From NCBI RefSeq assembly GCF_016887565.1, contig NZ_CP069396.1, positions 2,631,001 through 2,695,000 of the forward strand: DNA of 64,000 bases. The letters run 5' to 3'. Position 1 is the stretch's first letter. The number at the start of each line of letters is the position of its first letter. Both the position numbers and the translations under genes were made by a program. The notes beneath the pieces are model-generated. The model did no database searches, was not told the DNA's origin, and saw only the letters and a list, made by a program, of their open reading frames with translations. Positions 41,894 through 49,597 of this stretch are shown here, piece after piece. The stretch is from Archangium violaceum. GTDB lineage: Bacteria > Myxococcota > Myxococcia > Myxococcales > Myxococcaceae.

Positions 41894-44800
41894 TCAGTCC
41901 TGCCGCTCCCCGGTAGCCCGGGCCCTGCGGCAAGCGGACCAGGCGTGGGCTGCCGCCTCTTCGGACTCGTGTAGGTATTCGACCCGGAAGTGCGGAGGGA
42001 TGCATCCGCCGGACGCCTTCGCAATCCGATCCTTCAGGAAGGCGAGGTGCGCGTCCGCCAACGGCAGGATGCACGTCTCTCCCGGCGTTCCTCCGACAAT
42101 CCAAGGACCCGGATGAACCTTGACGTAGTCGATCTGGTGAAGCCGAGGGAGCTTCAACTGGAGCCCGGCGGACCGACGATTCGCGTCCAGTCCCCAGTGC
42201 CCCGTCAGACGTTCCCCGCTGTTCATCGGGGCCAGCTCACGCACCGTCACTACATCGAAGTGCCCGGGCGCGCCTGCCCGTGTCTGGACCGAGAGCAGCG
42301 TGCCGTCGAGCACTCGTGGCAACACGGCTCGCGCTTTCAGGTCGAACACCTGCGTGTCATCACCGCCCACCAGGAGGAAACCGTCGTCCGACGTGAACTC
42401 GAGTGCAAGGGGCTCATTGATCCGCGAGATGTTGTCGATGACGTGCGGCCGGTCCTCATTCCATCGCCACACCTCCACGCGGTACCAGTGCGTATGCTCC
42501 TGGGATACTTGGTACCCTACAGCAAGGATGCTCCCATCGCTGCTGAGCGCCAGGGTTTCGGGCGAAACCTCTTGTCCATCCACGGGCTCAGGCGCTGGGA
42601 GGTTGCGCATCGCACCGCTTGGGGCCGTCCAGTTCAGGGTGAGCTCGGCGTTTTGCACGGCGCGGGAGGAGTCGCTCCTCGAGAAGGAAACCGCCACCCC
42701 GTGCAGGCTCGCGGTTGCATCGGGTAACGACCACGCGAACACCTCACGCGGAAGCTTCCCCCGTGCTCCCGCCACAACGACTACCCAGCCCCCTCCATGC
42801 GAGAAGCGCACCTGGATGCAGTCCTGCCCCTCCAGCGCGAGTTCCCGCGCCGGAGCCCCTGGCTCCATCAGGTTCCAGAGCAGGGCGCGCGTCCGCGAGC
42901 AACCCGCGAGAAACCTGCCGTCGCTGGAGAAGGCTGGAAGGTGTCTCCAGTCATCTCGATGGCTGTAGTAGCTGGGACCCTCCAGGCGCATCTGGACGTC
43001 CCGGAGGTGCTTCCCGGTTGTGCTCGACGCGCCCCATTGCCAGACCTGCAATCCGTCACCCCGTTCGACCAGCCCCATCACCCCCCCCTCCACGTCCATC
43101 TCAAGCAGGCGAGGGAGCACATTGGGACCCGAGAGCAGCTCGGCGCCGTCCGGGCGTCGTGCGTTCCATCGCTCGATACGCCCTCCCTTTTCCGCGATGA
43201 CAACGGTGTCTCCGGCAGCCGCAGCGGAGGCGAGTTCGAGCGATGGGGCAGACCGGAGGTTCCACACGTAGGCATAGGGCTCGCGTCCTGCGAGCGTGTC
43301 CTGATGCCCGCAGTACATCCAGACCGCCTCGTCCGCCGGATCGATGGTCAGCGGAGTATTGAAAAAGCCCCCCAGCCCTGGACACGCCTGGAGGACTCCC
43401 AACATGGGGAGCGAGGCGTCGGACAGAGGCCCGTCGCCGCGATGCTCCGGGAGAACGGACAGGTCGAACACGGCCACTGACTCAGCGGTGTGCAGGAGCA
43501 CATGCCTCGAGTGCTCCGTCATAACGGGCATAACGGACTGGGCATCCTCTCTGCGCTGGAACAGCTGTGCATTGCGCGAGGGGTTTGCCGAGTCAAATGC
43601 AACGAGTAGTGTCTCCGGGTTGAGACCTCCGTCGGGCTCGCGCACCTGACACCGGGCAACGATCCGCTCGCCACGCATCGCGAACCCCAACACGATGGGG
43701 TCGGCTTTGTGCCCGCCGCACAGCGCTCGGGCCCCGCCCGGTTCGGAAACCCTCCACAGGAAGGCCTGATCAGCCGCCGCGAATGCGACTTGGTTCCCCG
43801 TTGTGGAGAGGTGAAGGTCCCGGAATGATTCCTCGCCGGCGGCAGCCGTGGCCACGAGGGCAGGGCGCAGGTCGGGCGCACCCAGTGTCCAGTGAACAAG
43901 CCGCCCATCCTGCTCGACCGTCAGCAGGCGGCCGCCCTCGGCGCTGATCCTGGCGTCCTTCACGTGCGGACTCAGTCCCATCAACTGCTGGCCAGAGCGG
44001 ACGTTGAAGACCCGAAGCCGCCTGGCCGTGGAGCCTCCGGGTTCCTCCAGTGTCAGGAGCCACTGGCCGTCACCCGACTGCACCATCCCCTGGCCAAACT
44101 CACCCGGGTCGGACAGCTCCGCCACCTTCGTTTTCGTGCCATCTGGCCACGCGCGGATGAGCTCGGCAGCGGTCGTACCCGGGTCGGTCTGACAGAAGAC
44201 AAACGCGTGCGCGTCGTCCGGTGCCGCCGCGAATGCCAACGCATACCCTCGCGGCGGGGAGCACGCGGCCTGGACCCACACCGGTGCGGCCCTCGGCGGC
44301 CGCGATTTGGAAAACAAGTCGAGGGAGAACGGGCGCTCTCCCAGCATTGAGGAGAGGGTCGGGCGGTACCAGAACGGGAAGTCCCGCTTCGTGACGATAT
44401 CGCGAGCCAGACTCTCGTGGAGCAGGTCCCATGCGAGCGGACGAAAATCCGGAGTCGTCGCCGGGTCCGTCACCTCCGCCAGGAAAAGGGCGCTGATGGT
44501 GGGTTCCGCGTAGCGGGTCTGGAGGGCCGCCGACACGAGGCTGGCATCGTGGTTGAGGCGCTGCTGCGCTTGGACTCTCAGCTGCGCCTCGAACTGGGCC
44601 TGCTGCGTCCGCCACGCCCACCCGATGAGAAGGAGGACCAGGGTCACGGCAGCGCCACCGAGCACCCGCGTCCAGAACCGGGTGCACCGGCTCGACGCAA
44701 CGAGGGCCTGCTCCTCCGCGGACCACCCGCGCATTCCGGGCCGTCCCGAGAGGACACGACCGAGGTCCGCGGTATCGATTCCGGTGCGCGTCGCCACCCA

Positions 44801-46594
44801 GTCTGGGAGGCGGTTCTCGAGCACGCGGCGGGCCCGCTGGCCGGGTGCCTGCGAGCGCGCGAAGCGGGAGCGAACGTGGAGCGCCAGGGTGTCGTGGGCC
44901 AATCTGCGCCCACCCGCGCCCGCCCGGTTCAGGAGATACAGGCCCTCAAGGCGCTCCAACAGCGGCTCGAGTTCCGGCACATGCCCATAGCGTGCGCGGC
45001 ACTCCTCGGACGACCGGGTGGCTGCGCTCCCCGCATCCGTTGTGTGCCACTCGAGGAGGTCCAGCGCGAGACCACTCTCCTCGTGCCTTCCCAGCCGCAC
45101 GTCCTGCCGCAACTCCAGGAGCTGGCGGTCCAGGAAGTCGCGCAGGTGGATGCCCTCGCTCCGGATCTGCTCGTACAACTGGCGGCTGAAGACCCGGGTG
45201 CCATCGGCGGCTGGCCGCGCCTTGGCATGCTCCCACATCCGGGTGAGGAGGATTTGAGCGACCGGAGCAACTGGAGAGAGGGGGTCCGCCAGAAGGTCAT
45301 CCGCCACTCTGGCGGGGAGGTCCGGCTCCGCCATCCGCAAGCGGTACGGGTCCCCCAGACGCTCGGACGGCAGACCCGAGCACACGACTTCGATGAGCGC
45401 GCTGCGGTCGAGCCGTCCAACGGCGAAGTCCTCCCACCGCAGGCCTTGCCAGGCGTCCAGCCGGTCCGCGACGTCCTTGAACCACTCCTTCCGGATGGAG
45501 AGGACCAGCCGGCCCCTGACGCTCTCCGGTCCGCGCGACAAGAGCGGTCCGACGAGGGAGAGGAAGTCGCCGAACTCGTCGCCGACCTGCGGACGGGTCC
45601 ATACCTCCTCGACCTGGTCCAGGACGACCACGAGCGGACCGCCGTCGGCCTCCGCTGCGGTCCACGCGCCGGGCAGCGGACCCTCGAGCAGCTGCTCAAG
45701 CGTGGTCGAGAGGTCCCCCGTGCGCCGCGCGTAGCGCCATGGGCTTTGCAGGCGCGGCAGGAGACCCGCGTGGAGCAGTGACGACTTCCCCACCCCGGAC
45801 TCGCCATGCACCACCAGGACGGGCGGCGCGGAGGGCTCTCGGAGGCGCTCCAGGATGAAGCCAATCTCGCGACAGCGGCCGGCGAAGATGACGGCATCCT
45901 CCGCCGAGAAGGGCGCCAAGTACCGGAAGGGTTCCTTCGGGGGCTCGCCAGCGACTCCCGGCAGCCCGGCACATGGGTCCGGCCACCGGAGCAAGTCGCG
46001 GCAGGCGTCGGCGATGACCCTGGTGGGACAGGCATACAGAGTCCCGGCGACGTTCCGTCCATCAGAGAGCAGGCTTGAGCGCAGCACCCCATGGATCGCA
46101 CCGTCGATCAAACACGGTGCCCCGGACAGACCGCGCACTGGCATTCCGGTGCTGGCGCCAGCCTCGACGGAGAAGAGCTGCAGCGCGCTCACCCCGTAGA
46201 ACCTCGCGAGGTGATTGCGCACCTCGCCTGAGACAACCATGCCGTCGAGTGGTTGTGCCTCGGGAAAGCCGAACGTTTCGAACCGCACGCCGGAGGCCTT
46301 CACCTCCGCGAGCGGCAAGGGACTGGCGCCGGGCGGACGCGAGCAGCGCAGCACGGCCCAGTCGTGCTCGACGTCGAACCGCTCGAGCTGCCCTTCCACG
46401 GTCGCCCCGTTGGGGAACTCCAGCGCAATGACCGGCAACCGCAGGTGCGGCGCGCCCTGCCCGCGCTCGGCGACCACGTGCAGTGCCGTCAGCACCAAGT
46501 CGCCTTTGCCCTTCGTGTCGGCGACCAGCGTCCCCGTCCCCGTGGACTCGCCCGCGCGAATCCTGGCGATGGCTGCCCGGATGTCAGCCCGCAT
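41894..46594 (-). CDS. Trypsin-nSTAND-WD40-like conflict protein
   Basis: 1,566 residues. Residues 1-200 are a chymotrypsin-fold protease with the triad H39 (TALHVV), D78 (EHDWAVL) and S157 (GLSGAP in place of GNSGGP). Residues ~235-600 form an nSTAND-type P-loop NTPase: Walker A GESGVGKS at 264-271, Walker B LVVVLDQVEE at 321-330. A TM helix lies at ~641-661. The last ~850 residues are beta-propeller-like ('ARISAEGGRLLTVEQDGRLVHW', 'FSSDGRFLAGCSRTRALLWNL'). In STAND proteins the propeller senses a ligand, the NTPase oligomerises and the effector domain is unleashed; here the effector would be proteolysis. It overlaps the metallophosphoesterase gene by 11 bp. Confidence 0.88.
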   Translation of the reverse strand: MRADIRAAIARIRAGESTGTGTLVADTKGKGDLVLTALHVVAERGQGAPHLRLPVIALEFPNGATVEGQLERFDVEHDWAVLRCSRPPGASPLPLAEVKASGVRFETFGFPEAQPLDGMVVSGEVRNHLARFYGVSALQLFSVEAGASTGMPVRGLSGAPCLIDGAIHGVLRSSLLSDGRNVAGTLYACPTRVIADACRDLLRWPDPCAGLPGVAGEPPKEPFRYLAPFSAEDAVIFAGRCREIGFILERLREPSAPPVLVVHGESGVGKSSLLHAGLLPRLQSPWRYARRTGDLSTTLEQLLEGPLPGAWTAAEADGGPLVVVLDQVEEVWTRPQVGDEFGDFLSLVGPLLSRGPESVRGRLVLSIRKEWFKDVADRLDAWQGLRWEDFAVGRLDRSALIEVVCSGLPSERLGDPYRLRMAEPDLPARVADDLLADPLSPVAPVAQILLTRMWEHAKARPAADGTRVFSRQLYEQIRSEGIHLRDFLDRQLLELRQDVRLGRHEESGLALDLLEWHTTDAGSAATRSSEECRARYGHVPELEPLLERLEGLYLLNRAGAGGRRLAHDTLALHVRSRFARSQAPGQRARRVLENRLPDWVATRTGIDTADLGRVLSGRPGMRGWSAEEQALVASSRCTRFWTRVLGGAAVTLVLLLIGWAWRTQQAQFEAQLRVQAQQRLNHDASLVSAALQTRYAEPTISALFLAEVTDPATTPDFRPLAWDLLHESLARDIVTKRDFPFWYRPTLSSMLGERPFSLDLFSKSRPPRAAPVWVQAACSPPRGYALAFAAAPDDAHAFVFCQTDPGTTAAELIRAWPDGTKTKVAELSDPGEFGQGMVQSGDGQWLLTLEEPGGSTARRLRVFNVRSGQQLMGLSPHVKDARISAEGGRLLTVEQDGRLVHWTLGAPDLRPALVATAAAGEESFRDLHLSTTGNQVAFAAADQAFLWRVSEPGGARALCGGHKADPIVLGFAMRGERIVARCQVREPDGGLNPETLLVAFDSANPSRNAQLFQRREDAQSVMPVMTEHSRHVLLHTAESVAVFDLSVLPEHRGDGPLSDASLPMLGVLQACPGLGGFFNTPLTIDPADEAVWMYCGHQDTLAGREPYAYVWNLRSAPSLELASAAAAGDTVVIAEKGGRIERWNARRPDGAELLSGPNVLPRLLEMDVEGGVMGLVERGDGLQVWQWGASSTTGKHLRDVQMRLEGPSYYSHRDDWRHLPAFSSDGRFLAGCSRTRALLWNLMEPGAPARELALEGQDCIQVRFSHGGGWVVVVAGARGKLPREVFAWSLPDATASLHGVAVSFSRSDSSRAVQNAELTLNWTAPSGAMRNLPAPEPVDGQEVSPETLALSSDGSILAVGYQVSQEHTHWYRVEVWRWNEDRPHVIDNISRINEPLALEFTSDDGFLLVGGDDTQVFDLKARAVLPRVLDGTLLSVQTRAGAPGHFDVVTVRELAPMNSGERLTGHWGLDANRRSAGLQLKLPRLHQIDYVKVHPGPWIVGGTPGETCILPLADAHLAFLKDRIAKASGGCIPPHFRVEYLHESEEAAAHAWSACRRARATGERQD

Positions 46595-48041
46595 TCGGTG
46601 CGCTCGGCCATGTTTCGAGAGTGGCTGCGGCCACGCGTGCCCGACCCCACCGCGACTCGAGCTGGAGCTTCACGTAGGTGTACTCCCGGAAAATCCACTT
46701 CCCCAGCCGACCGAATTGGAGGTCTTCGACGAACTCCCGCAGGGCGCTCAGCGCCCGCTGCTCGTCCGAGTGGAAGATGGCCTCGGGCAGGCGAATGCGG
46801 TCAGCCCAGGTGCCAGAGTTCAGGTACTCGCCTCCGTCGAGGCGGATGTGCTTCGGCAGGTGCGTGTGGCCGAACACCACGTAGCGGAACCCGGAGCCCA
46901 GCAGGCGGGTCACGGCCGTCATGTATGGGGCCTCGGTCTCGACATCGCGCGAGAAGCTCTGGTCCGATGCCAGGGTGCGCAGGGCACGGAGCAGGACCGG
47001 GAGGCGCTGCTCGAGCGTCGGGCCGCTCCGCGCGAAGAGGCTGGCGAGGCTCGAGAACCAGGCCAAGCGGTCGCCAGCGCCGATGTCCCCCGCGAACAAG
47101 CTTTGTGAGAACTCCCGCGTCCCGCGCTCGCCCAGGACACTCTCCCCATGGGGAGACCCGGCCGGCGACGCCCATCCACTCGCGCCCATCCCCATGTCCA
47201 GCGCCGGGCCAGTGCCCCTCGCCGGCGCGGACATGTCGCCCGCGAATTTCACCTGGCCGGTCGAGTCGATGCCACGCGAGATGCTGGGTGCCAAGCTCTC
47301 GATGATGCCGCGCAGTTTCCCCTTCGACGAGGGGTCCAGCGCGAGCAGCGTCGGGATGACCGCTCCCGTCTCAGGCTTCAGCAGGTCGACGAAGGCGAAC
47401 TGCTCCTTCATCGGGTTCATCACGTCGGCGACCATCCGGCTACCGGGAGGGGCAGAGAACGCCGCGCGGCTCAGGTCCTCATCGCGGCGGGACATCGCTG
47501 AGCGCAGACGTCGCAACCCATCGTGGTCGACCTGGTTGAAGCGGTCGTATCGGTTCCCGTGCTCGATGACCGCGTCCCCCCGAACCAGTGCCTCGTTGTC
47601 ATAGACGAAGTCGAACGGTCCGAGCTTCGAGAGGAGTGCCTGCCGAACCCGTGGGTAGGACAGCTCGATGTCGTGATTGCCGAGCAGCACTGTCAGAGAG
47701 TGACCCGCTGCGACGAATTCCGCGAGCGCTTTGAAAACGTCCGCATCGGGCTCTCGTGACGTCATCCTCTCGAGCAAATCCAGAGCCGTCTGCTCGTCCT
47801 GATTCCAGGCACGCCAGTGCGGCACCTGCTCGTGACGCTCCGCCAGGAAGTCGATGAAGTCTCCGTTGATGACCAACTCCACGGGGCCTGAGCGCGCCGC
47901 GACATGCCGGATGAAGCTCGCGAGGCGACCCGGCTCCGTCATCAGCCGGAAGCCCCGTTCACCCTCCACCGGCTGGCCGCCGACATGCAGGTCGGAGATG
48001 ACGAAGACTTCAGAATCAGGGGCGGGTAGACCTATCTTCAT
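46584..48041 (-). CDS. Calcineurin-like metallophosphoesterase
   Basis: 485 residues. The family motifs occur in order: SDLHVGG (D-x-H) near residue 17, NGDFIDF, LGNHDIE and, near the C-terminus, FGHTHLP. The ~200 residues between GNHD and GHTH are an unusual insertion that is Gly/Ser-rich and may be a regulatory or partner-binding loop. It should hydrolyse a phosphomonoester or diester with two metal ions; no signal peptide, so cytoplasmic. Start at ATG 48041 with GGAG seven bases upstream. It is the first gene of the module, and its end overlaps the trypsin-nSTAND start, so the two are co-translated. Confidence 0.9.
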   Translation of the reverse strand: MKIGLPAPDSEVFVISDLHVGGQPVEGERGFRLMTEPGRLASFIRHVAARSGPVELVINGDFIDFLAERHEQVPHWRAWNQDEQTALDLLERMTSREPDADVFKALAEFVAAGHSLTVLLGNHDIELSYPRVRQALLSKLGPFDFVYDNEALVRGDAVIEHGNRYDRFNQVDHDGLRRLRSAMSRRDEDLSRAAFSAPPGSRMVADVMNPMKEQFAFVDLLKPETGAVIPTLLALDPSSKGKLRGIIESLAPSISRGIDSTGQVKFAGDMSAPARGTGPALDMGMGASGWASPAGSPHGESVLGERGTREFSQSLFAGDIGAGDRLAWFSSLASLFARSGPTLEQRLPVLLRALRTLASDQSFSRDVETEAPYMTAVTRLLGSGFRYVVFGHTHLPKHIRLDGGEYLNSGTWADRIRLPEAIFHSDEQRALSALREFVEDLQFGRLGKWIFREYTYVKLQLESRWGRARVAAATLETWPSAPNAG

Positions 48042-48145
48042 CAGGAACTCCACGAGGGAAACCCGGATTTGGTTCAGCTCCGCCGAGCATAGGAGAAACA
48101 GAGACCTCTTTGACATCCAGCAGCCTGGGAATAGGCGCCGGCAAA

Positions 48146-48262
48146 TCACGTCTCCACGTCCAGGACGACCGTGGGCTCCTCCTCACCACTGGAGCGCGTG
48201 GGGCCCCGAGCCTCCTGCTCCACCTTGCGCACCAGCGCCTCCTGGCTCAGCCGGCCAGGGCT
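48146..48262 (-). pseudogene. C-terminal remnant next to the IS91 end
   Basis: About 38 residues reading 'GRLSQEALVRKVEQEARG' and ending 'EEEPTVVLDVET' and a stop. The charged ending looks like a genuine protein C-terminus. About 80 bp of unrecognised DNA separates it from the IS91 end at 48340. Parent gene unknown. The rest of the 48042-48340 gap contains nothing I recognise. Confidence 0.35.
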
Positions 48263-48339
48263 TACTGTCCATGCGGATAGGGCGCGTGCGCTCCCGTCAG
48301 CCCGCATAGCTGTTTGCGCAGCCGCTGCCCTCTCGGGGT

Positions 48340-48914
48340 GCGCATAGGCGGAATGGGGGCCGTGTTGAGGGGGCGGACTGGTGCAAAGGGGTCGAGGAGG
48401 GCCGCTGCCGGAGCGAGCAAGGGCGTGAGCCGCGCCGGTGCAGGGGGCAGTGCAAGGGGCTTGGGGCACACTGCTGCCATGGCCGCCCTGCCTTGAGGAG
48501 AGAAGCAGGGCGTGATGAGCAGTGGCTGCGCCAGACTCAGCACCACGCCTGCTGGGGTGGTCCCCGTGCCGGGGCCAGCTTCGGAGCCTGCGCGGGCAGT
48601 CCCAAGTGCTCCAATATCGCGCGAACCCCAGCGGGGAGCGTCAAGTACGCCAGCACCTTTCGCCTGCCTCCACACCGGGCGCAGGCGAAGACGTCCAATG
48701 CAAAAGTGCGGCGTAGCAGCCCCGCCCAGTCTACTCGCGGCCTCCTCACCTTCTTCGGCTCCTCCACCGTCGCTGCCAGCGCCTGGCTCTCCTCCTGCGG
48801 CCTCGGCCCCGGCTCCGCCCCGGCTTGGGGGACCAGAAATGGCCGCAGTTTGGCGCCTGGAGCGAAGACGCTATGGAACCTCGTGAGGTTTGTCCGAGGC
48901 GGAGGCACCAGGGA
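48340..48914 (-). mobile_element. 5'-truncated IS91-family element
   Basis: 48340-48534 is the shared 195-bp 3' end; 48537-48914 encodes the last 125 residues of an IS91-type transposase, with 'LVPPPRTNLTRFHSVFAPGA', 'RRTFALDVFACARCGGRRKV' (zinc-binding Cys pair) and 'GVRAILEHLGLP'. The HUH/Y1 catalytic part is missing, so the copy is inactive. Its truncated side abuts the DUF5953 remnant at about 48914. Confidence 0.85.
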
Positions 48915-49426
48915 CGCCACACGCCGTATGGGGGATTTCCAATTCTCTGCAACCGCGACGAGAGCTACCCGGTGACGGTTTTCGGATGGGAAGCCTCGGC
49001 AATCTCCGGGCCTGGGGGCCAGCCGATGTTCGAAGTCCACGCGGAACTGCCATTGGACGCGGACGGCATCGCGGCGGCGGCGGAGCTTCTGGCGAAAGTG
49101 GCGGTGGATATCTCGCGTCAAACGAGGGACCCTGTGCGCAAGCCGGGTGTTCCGCCACGGGGTCTGCCAACGCCCAAGTTTCCAGAGCACATCCGCTCGC
49201 CCGAGATTCCGCATCGCCTGGGGTGGCTGAACTACTGTCGGCCTCCTTCGCACGGAGCATCGGGTTCCCAGACCCGGCGCGCGACGCCGACCTGCTCTCT
49301 CGCTTACGTCGTACCGCGACGGGCGGGTGGGTTGTTCAGCTCACGGACGCGCCGCTCGAGCTCGACAACTCCGCCCACCTGGACGCGCTCCCGCGGGCCT
49401 ATGAGCGTTTTCCTGAGATCGGCGGG
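48915..49426 (+). pseudogene. DUF5953 gene remnant, truncated and frameshifted
   Basis: One plus-strand frame reads 'PYGGFPILCNRDESYPVTVF', 'GGQPMFEVHAELPLDADGIA', 'RDPVRKPGVPPRGLPTPKFP' and 'EIPHRLGWLNY'. Near 49235 the frame changes and continues 'IGFPDPARDADLLSRLRRTA' and 'HLDALPRAYERFPEIGG'. This is the myxobacterial DUF5953 pattern. The first ~70 codons are missing at the IS91 breakpoint, so it is a pseudogene. About 170 bp of featureless DNA separate it from the helicase gene. Confidence 0.78.
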
Positions 49427-49597
49427 CTTGAACCCGCACCGCTCGCGGGACACCGCTGGCCGCCCCACTGCTCCGCACACCCCGCCCGAGCCGCGGTGGC
49501 CCTGACTCTGGAGCCCGCCGGGCGGGCCGCGAGGGCCGTTGCAGGTGCTCCCATCTGCCCCAAGGCGGAGGGCCCGGGTCGGGGTTAGACTTCGCCA

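Noticed and set aside
41144-42024. Long open frames on both strands across the 10-bp array, with Pro/Arg or Arg/Gly repeats
   Set aside because: The 10-bp unit lacks stops in all frames, so openness is automatic. No RBS or conserved flanking sequence supports any of them.
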